This document shows positions 1 through 10,533 of a stretch of DNA of 64,000 nucleotides, piece by piece. How positions within the stretch are numbered: the stretch's first letter is position 1; every line of letters begins with the position of its first letter. The notes beneath the pieces were generated by a model, which worked only from the letters and a program-made list of their open reading frames with translations, did not search any database and was not told where the DNA came from. Origin of the DNA: Archegozetes longisetosus (taxonomy: Eukaryota > Arthropoda > Arachnida > Sarcoptiformes > Trhypochthoniidae); the NCBI GenBank assembly GCA_018873245.2, contig JAEMBT020000002.1, forward strand, positions 1,370,001 to 1,434,000, read 5' to 3'. The position numbers were made by a program, and so were the translations under genes.

Positions 1-77
1 TAGAGTTCCTCTAAACTTATTATTAGAACGAGTTCATACAGAAGTCATATTTAAGCGAATACAGTAAAAGCTAGATA

Positions 78-319
78 TGAATTGCGAAGAGTAATAACCA
101 GTTATATCCAGTTAAGTTTTTTAAAATGTGAATTATATTCTTTGACTCGTGTTTTATCTATTTTTAAAAAAAAGTTCGCACATGTTTCAATGAGAAACTA
201 AGAATTTATTGCTATGACAAATTTAAGCTTTTTATTTGAATAAGACTCTTGAGCAACTTTAAATCAGTTTTCTCTATTTGATTCATTAAACGATAACCGT
301 TTATTACTTTGTCATTCAT
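78..319. repeat. MITE, family shared with 40,829-41,089
   Basis: About 240 bp bounded by imperfect inverted ends (GCGAAGAGTAATAACC near 83 and GGTTATCG-type sequence ending in TTTGTCATTC near 319). The interior matches 40,849-41,017 in inverse orientation along its whole length, with common blocks such as TTTCAATGAGAAA and TCTCTATTTGATT. No coding capacity is seen, so this is a non-autonomous DNA element. Confidence 0.6.
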
Positions 320-2150
320 ATAACGAATCTCGATGTAACGAACAAAAACTTTAGCCTCTTGAGTGTTCGTTATATCGAACTTTTATTGTATTCGTATTTC
401 AAGCTTGATAAGTGTTTTGAAAGCTTTGGCTTTATTTTTATGAAATAAACGCTTATAAACAGTTTTCAAAGGAATAGCAAAGAATGCGCAAACTTTTTAT
501 CCACTTAATATCAAATTGCTATCAATAAAAAGGGCCCCACAAAAGCCTTCATTCATAACAATAACGATATTTCGCAGAAACTCTTGAATAGCGGCATCGA
601 TTCGATTAAAATTGAATTAAGGATGCCAATGATTGTTCGATTAATGCTTTGAGTTAATTTGATTCTATTATTATTTTACTTAAACCACATCAAATAGCAT
701 TAATACAAAAGTTGGAATCTTTTTATTACGCCGCTGTCCATTGTATTGGACTGATTAATAGTTCGATTTGGCTTTAGATTCTTTCAAAACTATTGCTAGA
801 AAAACATGAAAAACTTGGACTAAACAACACAACTTTCAAATATAAAAAAACTGAGGACTTTCAATCTATCTTTGATGTTTGGTCTCTAAGAGCTGACTCT
901 CCATAAGGAAACTTTTGTTTATAATGTTAAAATATGCAAAATCTCGATTCAAATGACTTGAGGCTAAACCACTGCATGTCAAGAATATTTGATGCAAAAC
1001 TATCATAATAAAAAACATCATATCAAAGCATTAATGAAAAATATGAATTGCATCAATTAATGTGAAAAATATTTTTTTCAGCCCTGTAAAAATTTAAATT
1101 CTAGAAATTAATTGAGCATATATTTTTAAAACTAACAATTGACAAAAGAAAGTGGAAAATTAAACTAAAAGTCAACAAATATGGGATATTAGAGAATATT
1201 TTACATGACATGTTATAGATGTACATGTTATTTAATGAAGTTAAATTTCTACACTGCACGAATGAGATTTTAGATTTTGCAAGTTTACTCAAATAGTATT
1301 TATTGGAAAGGTTTCTAAAAATGTGTTAAGTCACTTATCAGAAATCGTTATCATAGGCTGAACTGTAACTTTTAAAGCTTTAGTATAAACACTAAATTAA
1401 TTATGAACTTCGGGTCAAAATCATTTATATAAATATTAGAAAAAATAGTAAATATTTCTGAAAGTATGAATCAAAGCATAAAGGAAAAGGAAGTCAAATT
1501 AAATGTATATAGACGTGGTCAAATTAATAAAGCTATAAGTGGTGAAAAATATGAAGCTCATTATACCAAAAAGAATGTGAACTCGAAAAATTGTTGTTTC
1601 ACTTTTCAATGCAAATGCAAATGCTATTCAAAGTTTACTCATTGTATGAACACATCAATTTAAATGTATAAACTCAATCAAATTTTGTTATTTTGAAGAC
1701 AATTTAACCAAATATTTGATAACTTTAAAATATGCGGTTTTTTGTAGAAAAGTTTGATAAAATAAACTTTTATCATTCAGAATATAGATTTGATAACAAA
1801 GTCAGCTCAAAGTAATAGCCTATTGCTAATAAAATTTTCTTTTAAAGCAATTAAGTGTTTATTGAAATGCAAGTATAAATTGTTTTAAGTAAACTTGTTG
1901 CAAAAACTCATTTACATAAAGTTATTGAACTTTGTCAATTTTGAGTGTCAATTAATCTAAATATGCAATTTTTAAGAATACAAAACAGAGTCATACTTTA
2001 GCTTCGTAATAGCGGAAACTTCAGGATCATTATCAATATTTGAACTTGTATCGTAAGAGATAGTACATTGACAAAAGTTCAAACCCAGAACTGAAAATGT
2101 TTATTCAGATTGATATGAGGCACTTTTTCCATCAAATTTTTCACTCATTT
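320..2150. other. Intergenic, no gene recognised
   Basis: AT-rich sequence with only short random open frames. A small inverted motif (GTTCGTTATATCGAAC near 365-380) follows the MITE. I see no coding similarity, RNA gene or long repeat. Confidence 0.5.
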
Positions 2151-2159
2151 TATCTAAAA

Positions 2160-3180
2160 GCTTAAATCTTTCCGATTTAATCACTTCATTCTATTGACTC
2201 GCAGCTAAATTGAAGCAGAAGTGTTCCAATTGTTGTTCATATTTGATTTCATTAAGATATACATAACAAACATTTTCAACAGTAAAGTTTTGATGATCAA
2301 CGCATTTCTGTTTCAGCTTATTCTCCAAACAATTATTCGCTAAACTTGAAAAATCAAATACTTGTTCAGGTTTGATATCAATCAAATCCTTATAAATACA
2401 TTTAGGGAAAGTATAATATACTTTACTATACTGTACTGAGTGCTGTCGACAGATAAAAGTTATGTATTTGTCATCACTAAAAAGATGCAGAAGAGTTCAT
2501 AAACCTAAGGGCTCAGCAACTCATTTAAATCTGTATTACGTTTAGTGCTATTAATCAATAAATGAATACTTAAAAAATTAGTTTAGAACTCTGATAAAAT
2601 AGACTTTGACTCATCTTTGTAGTTGAGTCAATGCCACATCTGTTACAAAAAGTGATAGCTCGAGAGAGCGGTCCGACTCTTCATTAAAATGATTTAAATT
2701 GAATCACAGTTGACTGTTGAACTATATTGATTGAAATAGTTTGATATATCTTATCAATAACTTTCATTCTATGACTTTTGTTTTTCTTATGAATGCCAAA
2801 TAAACTGACTTCAGCTACGAATAACACTATTACTCATATTATGTTTTTTAATTGCTGAGTAATGCTATAATTTGACGCTATAAACTTATAGTTTCAATTT
2901 CTGTCTCGTCCCTCTTATGTTATCCAAACGCATCAGAGATTAATCCGGGATCTATGCATAACTTTTTTCGACCGACTGTACGAATATTAAGTTATTTCCA
3001 TATGATTTGACTGGCTTTCAGATCAGTTATCCGACAGCATAGAATCGGAATGTTTGCATCAAATTTGTTGCATTGTTTTGCACATAAATGATTTTATCAC
3101 TAATTCTAACCTTGAGGTCACTTTTCCTAGATAATGAGTGATTTGCTGAGACTTGTAATGATTCTATTTATTTTATGATT
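2160..3180 (-). pseudogene. RCC1-BTB pseudogene, BTB and BACK part
   Basis: Minus-strand sequence matches the intact RCC1-BTB gene at 10,534-12,114. 2,191-2,440 corresponds to the end of BTB and the following helical region (shared signatures DIKPE, LANxCLE, LKQKC, VENVC versus IENIC, EHFCFN versus EDFCFN). 2,992-3,180 corresponds to the start of BTB. Between them about 550 bp of unrelated sequence is inserted, including an inverted piece resembling the 5' flank of the intact gene (2,880-2,945 against 12,284-12,345). Frames are broken by stops and indels, so this cannot encode a functional protein. Its RCC1 part lies far away at 6,585-6,710. Confidence 0.75.
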
Positions 3181-3312
3181 TTTGTGTTTGAGCAATATTT
3201 CTAAAACATACGCATTGGTAGGTCTAAAAGTAAGAATGCATTCGATCAAAAAATCTTGACTCATATCGAAATACGAATATATGTGAAGAGAAGAGACTAA
3301 CTTTGAACTATA

Positions 3313-4158
3313 TCGGGTGGTGCAAAAGTTTTTGCTTTGGTATGAAGACAAACTACAATAATTGTGATACTTTGCAAACAAGTAGTGCACGACGAGTAAT
3401 GCTCCAGAGCAGCGCTGCATCAATAAAACAAAATAACAACACGTTTTCTCAATCAAATTTTAATATTAAGGACAATTTTTTCAACATTTCAAGCGTTTAC
3501 TTGTCTTCTTCACGCTTATAAATCTGTTTAAAAATTCAGATATCGGAAGGGCTTAAGTCTTATTGAATATCTCAAAGAGAAAATTCATTACTCATTATCT
3601 TTGTCAGATTAAAGACTCTTATCTGATGATAAACTTGTTCTAAAAAACATTCAAAATATTGTTCTTTTAAAGTCATTCTCTATCTGAGCAAAAAGAATAC
3701 AAAACAAAGCAAGTTTTGAAATGGAAATCAGTTCTTATTATTTGTTGTCTCTAATATTTTTGAAGATAAAAGTTTTGATAATAAGTAGACCTATGACTGG
3801 CATCAATTACTTAATGTTTCAATAAAATGGATAGTTTTTAATAGGGCCTGTTGTTATCTAAATTTGTGAAAAGTCTTAAGTTTTGCGCAGCAATCCAGTT
3901 CTTAATTCTACTAATGAAGTCTACTGTCGTCTGTACAGAAGACAATAAATGCTTCATTTGTAGAACTAAGAACTGGATTGCTGTACGAAACTTAAGACTT
4001 CGACTGTTGTGATCGATAATGTTTTACTACTTAAAATACACGCACGCTTTGCACACTTTGATGTTTAGATATAACTCGCTCTATACTACTGGTTTGCAAG
4101 GAATCCTAGACATTGCAATTGATTTTCTTACCAAAGCAAAAACTTTTGCACCACCCAA
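3313..4158. mobile_element. Mariner-type non-autonomous element with TA target duplication
   Basis: Terminal inverted repeats of 29 bp: TCGGGTGGTGCAAAAG at 3,313 and the complement of TTGGGTGGTGCAAAAG ending at 4,158. They are nearly identical and flanked by TA (3,311-3,312 and 4,159-4,160). This terminal sequence and TA duplication are typical of the Tc1/mariner superfamily. The 846-bp interior has no transposase frame. A 130-bp hairpin element (3,871-4,000) is nested inside. The element sits between the two halves of the RCC1-BTB pseudogene. Confidence 0.8.
3871..4000. repeat. 130-bp near-complete hairpin
   Basis: The arms 3,871-3,904 and 3,967-4,000 are reverse complements with about three mismatches (AAGTCTTAAG at the outer end, CAATCCAGTTCTTA inside). 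Complementarity continues almost to the centre (TGTCGTCT / AGAAGACA). It is either a foldback MITE nested in the mariner-type element or, if transcribed, a long hairpin RNA. Confidence 0.75.
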
Positions 4159-4358
4159 TATTAATTACATTAGTAGTCATATCAAAAGTAAATTAAAATA
4201 CAAACTATGGTGTTCAATTAAGTAGAATGAGATCATCAAGAAAAATATCGCAATTAAGCCAATGCTAAACATAACAAGAGACGTAGTAAAAAATTGAATT
4301 ACCTGCAACAGAAACTTCCTCGAGTATAGAGCTAATTAGTTTAGATTTACAATAATAT

Positions 4359-5025
4359 AGTATGCGACATAGAAATCGGCAAAAATTTGCTCACATTCAA
4401 ACTTCAAATTGATCTTAACCATAGCATTTAATTGGTGGCTGATAATGACATAATGTAAAAAGCTATTCAACGAAAATATATATTTGAATTTTAAATTTTT
4501 AATTCAAAAACTTAGAGCTTGGCGCTAGTTTTAAAGTTCACTAACTATAAGGAATTGTAGTCGCAAATCAGACAACAAATTTTTTCATATTAGCACCTTT
4601 TAGACTAAACTAACATTTTAATCGATTCAGTATGACATTATGTCAAATTTGAGATATTAAAAAATTACTCAAACCTAGAATATATAAATAATGCCTGAAA
4701 ACTGTGAACTTACGAAATTTTGAAGTGATATTTGTTATAGAGTTAGTACTAATTGTGATATAAAACCTAGGATTTTGATTTAAATAATTGTAATTATACC
4801 TAATTTTATGTAAAATGTCATATGGAATAAATTAGAAAATGAATGGAAGATAGTTTGCTGATTTTTTTAGAAACTGAACTTTAAGTCTTTTAGTGCTAAA
4901 AATTCTTATAATAAATGGACAATGCAAGAATGAGGATTATCATTTGGTAATAATTAAGCTTACCTATATGAATTTGTTAAATTTTGATGTACAAAAACTT
5001 TTTACCGATTTCTATGTCGCATACC
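4359..5025. mobile_element. TIR-bounded DNA element, about 670 bp
   Basis: A 26-27 bp inverted repeat bounds the segment: GTATGCGACATAGAAATCGG at 4,360 and its reverse complement at about 5,006-5,025, with one mismatch over the longer match. No transposase frame is visible in the interior. The superfamily is not assignable from the ends. Confidence 0.65.
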
Positions 5026-5202
5026 ATACATTTAAACCCTGATTACGACAAGTCCATATCTTGGTGGTCAAATTTCAGTACTCCAACCATTCTTACGGGA
5101 TCCTTAATGCGCAACAAAGGCTAAATTATAGGAATAGATTTATGATGCATACATATCATTATTAATGTTTTGGCCTTGGCAAAATTATTTTAGTGGCGTA
5201 TC

Positions 5203-5729
5203 ATTTGAGCGAAACCCACTCGCGCGTAAGTCGATTGAGCGAAAACTGTTTAAGCGAAATTTTACTTAAGCTAAAGTCATTTCAGCGAAAATATTTTATT
5301 TACAATAATTCTAACACCTGTTTATATTTTCCTATTAAGAGTCATAATCAGTCAGAGAATTGGGGGACTAACTTATTTTTATTTAAATAGCAGATCTACT
5401 ATTCATGAATTTTTAGATGCTACTTCGCATGCAATATTTAATTGAATTACAAATTTCAATCTACTATTTTCGTATTTAATTGTTTTGTACTATATTATGA
5501 ATGTTATTTATTGAGAAACATTTCTTATTTATTTTTTATCTTTATAAATTGTACCGAAAAATGACTTGAAATTAAATTTGATTAGAAAGACACTTTACAG
5601 CTTCTTTATAAAAATGATTGAGCAAAGTTATAAATAATAAATTTTGCTTAAAAAGCTTTCGCTCAAGTGACTTTTTTCTTTAGTCACTTTCGCGCAAATG
5701 GATTTCACTTGAACGACTTTCGCACAAGT
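5203..5729. mobile_element. Element with clustered inverted subterminal motifs
   Basis: The motif TTGAGCGAAA or a close variant (TTTAAGCGAAA, TTTCAGCGAAA) occurs four times on the plus strand within 5,203-5,290. It recurs at least three times in inverse orientation within 5,655-5,729 (TTTCGCTCAAG, TTTCGCGCAAA, TTTCGCACAAG). Arrays of short subterminal repeats facing each other are characteristic of some DNA transposons, where they bind transposase. No open frame in between resembles a transposase. Confidence 0.6.
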
Positions 5730-6028
5730 TGCATGTAATCAATTATTTTACACAAATTTATCAAGATTTTTGATGAAATTTTAGATCGTTCTAAGATTTT
5801 TGCCTTGAGTGGTGCAAGTTTGCTTAAATTTAATGATTAACTGAATAGCTATGCCATGAGATAAAATCTGTCTATAGCTATGCCTACAATACTAGCAGCA
5901 GTCTTATGCTAAAAATTTGAACTATTAGCGTAGTTTTTTCACTTAAGCGAATTAATGGCAAACCTGGTTATGGCAACAAGATTTGGTACACCAAACGGTT
6001 GTCATGATCGAGATTCAACCGTATTCTA

Positions 6029-6212
6029 TTCATTCCTAAGTAGCTTATGATTCATAAACAAGAACTTTTTTCTTTATGTTTGAAACATGCTTGCATTTAT
6101 CAGTTTAATAAAAACTTGATTAATCATATAGTTATTTGCTTTGGTCGATAAAAAAGTTTGGGGTATGTCTCAAAGCTTAAAAAATCTTAGACTTTCCGAT
6201 CTATGGTCATAA
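6029..6212 (+). repeat. Dispersed repeat, copy 1 (second copy 15,621-15,793)
   Basis: About 170-180 bp shared with 15,621-15,793 in the same orientation. Shared blocks include AGCTTATGATTCA, TTGATTAATCAT and AAAAAGTTTGGGGTATGTCT. The second copy lies inside a segment inserted into one arm of the tandem duplication, so this is the end or body of a mobile element. Confidence 0.65.
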
Positions 6213-6296
6213 CTGACTTGTTTTCGTTCAAAGTTATAAAGTTTTGGCTTAAATTGAGCTATCAAAAACTCTTATTTCTCTGATACCGCATACCCA

Positions 6297-6506
6297 TGAC
6301 CGTATTTTTCCACAGTTCCTCGAGTAAAAATTTGAGGGTTTCAATTTGAGGGATTGATCAAACATTTGAACCCTCAACAAACACTTGGAGTTGTATGGAT
6401 CAGTTTGAGGGTGAACTTTTCGAGGATTTTCATATGGTAGTCAATTGGCCTCAAACTTTCACTCGAGAGCCAGCAGGCCCTCAAAAGTTTGAAAAATACG
6501 ACCACC
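6297..6506. repeat. Foldback segment with TTTGAGGG motifs
   Basis: Short outer inverted repeat GACCGTATTTTTC / GAAAAATACGACC encloses about 200 bp. The motif TTTGAGGG and its complement CCCTCAA occur repeatedly inside, so much of the segment can pair with itself. Probably a small MITE; the ends are not certain. Confidence 0.4.
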
Positions 6507-6558
6507 AGTGTTTATTAATGGAAAAAACGATTTCTAACTATTAGTGATTGAGTAGTAA

Positions 6559-6578
6559 AATTTATTCTGACATAACTG
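6559..6578. repeat. Solitary mariner-type terminal repeat
   Basis: AATTTATTCTGACATAACTG followed by TA is identical to the right end of the element at 58,253-58,716. No matching left end was found upstream, so this is a truncated copy. It lies immediately beside the RCC1 remnant at 6,585. Confidence 0.55.
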
Positions 6579-6584
6579 TACGAT

Positions 6585-6710
6585 ATGCGCCATCACAACA
6601 AATTCATATAATGACGTGTGAATCCAAACCAATCACTTGAATTCGTGTCAATTAATTAGTAGTGAACGGCTACAACTTATTCTTCGGTCAATATTATAGC
6701 CAAAATATAA
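6585..6710 (-). pseudogene. RCC1-repeat remnant of the broken RCC1-BTB copy
   Basis: About 125 bp align with 11,560-11,680 of the intact gene in the same orientation. Shared blocks are CACAACAAATT, GAATCCAAACCAA and GTGTCAATT. The intact gene has only about 0.55 kb between this RCC1 repeat and the start of BTB. Here the distance is about 3.5 kb and is filled by transposable elements. Confidence 0.65.
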
Positions 6711-6903
6711 ACTATATTAGGTTTAACTAATAATTAGAGCACAGAATTGACAAAATTTTCAGTCCCAATTCTATCGAAAGTTAAGATATAAAGCTCAATC
6801 CTATGACCCTAAGTTTTCGATTTAAATACGAAAGATAAGAGGTAAGAACATGTATTGACTAATTCTATGCAACTTATTCGCACGTTTTAAAAGGTATTAG
6901 TGG

Positions 6904-7140
6904 TATCGTCGGTTCAAATAAAAATGTCCATAGTAAAGCTGTTGGCTTTATTTACTGCAGATAACAAACTTTAAAAAGTTTGATGCAAAGCAAGAAAGGC
7001 TTTCGAACTTCATAAACTATTATTCATAACTTTGAAAACACATAAACAACTACTTTTCCTGCTTTACATCAAATTTTCAAAGTTTGTTATTTACAGTAAA
7101 ACCAACACCTTTACTATGGACATTTTTATTTCGACTGATA
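6904..7140. repeat. Foldback MITE, arms of about 75-85 bp
   Basis: The left arm (about 6,904-6,993) and right arm (about 7,059-7,140) are reverse complements with small indels. Examples are AAATAAAAATGTCCATAGTA outside and AAACTTT...TTTGATG inside. The loop is about 65 bp. No coding capacity; the predicted 64-residue frame across the right arm is chance. Confidence 0.7.
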
Positions 7141-7769
7141 ATACTATAGAAGATAGACGTTTAAGTCTCTCGCTTGAAAATCTTGATAAATTGCTTCTTA
7201 TAAAGAGCCCACTAAAAGATAAATAAATATTGTGAATAAAAGAATTTTCATTTGAATAATTGGAATCAATTTTTTTCAATCCTTACCATGAGTGAAAACT
7301 TGAACCCCAATCCCATTGCCACAATGAATGGAATTGAAATTTAGATTCTATATTATGTTACTATTACATGATAATAATCAGAACTGATCTCAATGATAAA
7401 TTGACGATCCAATCCATTTAACAATTGAGGTTTAAAGCAGTTTAGTCCAATTTAGCCATCAACAGCATCAACCAGATGTTAGTGTCATCACAAAATGATC
7501 ATAATAACCAATATTATTTTTTATGCAATTCATTTACTTTTGTTGACTTTTCGGTAGTTTTCGTGTGACTTGAACCAAGACTTACATTAGTATCGTCTCA
7601 AAACGCAAAATTCTTATAGACATTCCCCTAATAGGGAATAATTTGTAAAGTAGATTCATTTCTTACCACTTGTTATTTCACTGTTCAAGTCTTCGTACAA
7701 AATATATGTTATATACTTGAATGTAAACATAGATTTGATTGCCCTAACATTTGAATGCTTTTCATTTTA

Positions 7770-8705
7770 GGGACATATAACTAAAAATCTGCATAATTCA
7801 AAATCCGTAATTTTTTTACTACTAATCAGTTTAAAGAGTAGTACATGTATTGAAAGAGCATTAAATAAGCTTTAGTTCAACATAAAGTTTAGTCCATTAT
7901 CTGTCGCTTTTCGAACATTAGTCTTCACTTTCTTCATGAGGTCAATTATCACCTCTGGACAATTTTGATGAATTTCAATGAATAACATAGACAAAAGGAA
8001 AGCCATTCACTGTTTACGCACCTTATTCAAATGGTACTTAAAAGGAAATCGACTTACAATGTAATTAGTCGTGTAGAGAATAACAAACCCATGAAAAACG
8101 CAATGGTTTGGACCGTGAAGCCATCAAAATGAACCATAAGAAATATTGAAAGTTCGTTCAAAAGTTTGCGCCCTAAAACTGTGCCATTGATTGAAAAGTT
8201 TATTCTAAATAGTGTGCAAAGAAGCAATAGGTTCTACCCCTAAACAAATGTGATGAGGACGCCAAATAAGTCTTTTGGCCAGATTTGGCAACAGCCAATT
8301 ACGTGAGGAACATGATCTCAATATTGAATAAATTTGGTATAAAGTTTGTGAAACGCACACATAACCCACTAAACGTTCCCCAATTACCACCAATTGAGAA
8401 GTTTGGAGTCTCCTTAAGTTTAACGTTTATAAAATGACTGAAAAGTCAAAAATATTGATCACTTCAAGACTCACATTAGACAACAGTTGCGCGAAATTTG
8501 TCCAGAGGCGATAATTGACCTCATAAAGAAGATGAAGACTAATGTTCGAAAAGCGACAGATAATGGACCAAGCTTATTTAATTCTCTTTCAATTCATATG
8601 TTACTCTTTAAACTCTGATTAGTAATAAGAAAAGTTACAGATTTTGAACTTGCATGCATTTGAGTATGCATTTTGAATTTTTGCAAATTTTTAGTTATGT
8701 GTCCT
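7770..8705 (+). mobile_element. Tc1/mariner relic with about 190-bp terminal inverted repeats
   Basis: Long inverted arms (about 7,771-7,963 and 8,496-8,704) pair over almost their whole length with a few indels. One block is CATTATCTGTCGCTTTTCGA in the left arm with its complement in the right. The centre encodes a degraded plus-strand transposase C-terminus near 8,260-8,400, with the readable block FWPDLATANYVRN then NVPQLPPIEKF. This matches the WPDLAS-HYA...PQLRPIE block of one Tc1/mariner-superfamily lineage and also the fragment at 13,655. Stops and frameshifts interrupt it. Confidence 0.75.
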
Positions 8706-10533
8706 TATTTGATTTTGAAACTCTTAGCTGCCAGATTCACTTAGACAGTAAGTCTTCTTTTGCATTCAAAACAAATATAATTGTTTTCAATAGAAGGTCC
8801 GCAAAAATGCAGCGCAACTAGAATGTCAGTCATTCGTCAATCTGTCATACAATGCTAACTCATATACCAGTTAACATATGCTGCAACTCTAGATCCAAAC
8901 CTAACATTAAATTAAGTCGTGTATTTTTACCCTTCAATCTTATAAATATTGTTACGTTCACTATGATGGATATAACATTTAACACTATATTTTTTATCTC
9001 TACAAAAAATCAACTTTTAGTGAAAGTTGGCATCAAGTTTATATACCATTTGAAAAGTTGAAGTCACAAGTCTACAATCGATAAGTTTGTTTTAACTTAT
9101 ACTTACAACTTTGATAGTATTTATCTCAACCGAAACTTCAACAAAAGTAAGGCTAACTTTTTCTGATATTAGTATCGAAAGTGATTTAAGTCTAAATGTT
9201 TTTTTTCACTTTTAAGTATGTTTTCTATTAGTCAGCAAAGTATTTTTAGAATTAGATCAAATTTCAGATTCAAACAAATTATGTAATAGTTTTCATGTCT
9301 TCTGCAGATAATGGTTTGAATTGTGCAATACTTGAAAGGTGAGGACAGGTTAAGATAATTGAAATTAAATAACTTTCTACAACACAAGTTTTAAGTTTTC
9401 AGGAGTTTATCACGTTTTACATTCCAACGGATTCAGAGAAAGCATTTATTCACAAATTTTAAAATAATCATTTTATTTATTTGAACTTATTATGGAATAG
9501 TAAATATTTGAGAATAATTTTATAAAGAATATTAAACTATGATAACTATATACCGAAAATGAATTTGATGTTAACATACCGTATAAATTTTGCAGCTTTT
9601 TGTGTTCGAAATTTTTCAATTAAAACATTTTAATGCACTAATAATTAATTTTAGATGCAATTAATCTACAAATATTTCACTTTTAAGCTACGTTTAAAAA
9701 TGAATAATTATCATGCTTATAGAAAGTTTTGTCAATTTTTGCTTATGTATTCGATCAAAATTTGCAAAACTTTGGTAGAATTGAGAGTCTGAGAAAAGTT
9801 ATATTCGAGTCATGTTATGATGAAAAACAATTACATTTCATTATTATGATATTTTTACATTCATATTACCTTATCCTTTAAATATAATCAATTCATTAAT
9901 TTGATGGCTGTTTGAGGTAAGAATAATGAGGTTCGAATGCTTCTTTTAATACAAACCTATTATTTACTATATAATTTTGGTTCACTTTTCAGCCTATTGT
10001 TTGTGACTTTAACTATTTTATATAACAGTTATTGCCAGCATTCTTTTTTATAAATATTTTATATATTAGAGATATGAATGTATCAAAAAATTAGCTTTTC
10101 ATTTTTAAAAATATTTTCGTATCTATTATCATAAGGCATCTTCTCTGAATAACTAATAGCAATCCGTTATTTGGCCGTTTATTTAATTATCCCAAAAATT
10201 GTACTCGTAAAATCTTTCTATGATTAAAGCTAAATTCACTTTTTATTGGTTGTTAAGTTTTCCCAACAACTACTTGATTTGCCTGTTATTAAGACTAAAT
10301 AAGTTAATAGATAAACTTATCTCTGATTAAGTGCCTTTTGCAATGGTTTTTTGAAAATTTTCAGTTTGAAAGTTTTAGTCAATTACCATAAAAATTTAGA
10401 GATAAAAATAGTTCATTTATTTGACTCAAATTTATCTTCTATTTAATGATTGAGGCTTAAAGAACAGTGCAATCATGTAATACGAATTTGATTGACGCAA
10501 ACATATAAATCAATGAAAATACATATGAAAATT
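8706..10533. other. Intergenic, no gene recognised
   Basis: AT-rich flank downstream of the intact RCC1-BTB gene. No frame beyond about 70 residues and no clear repeat or RNA gene were recognised. Confidence 0.45.

Noticed and set aside
3127..3521. Overlapping frames of 109 and 72 residues
   Set aside because: They cover a pseudogene edge and the end of a mariner-type element; the sequence is explained by those.
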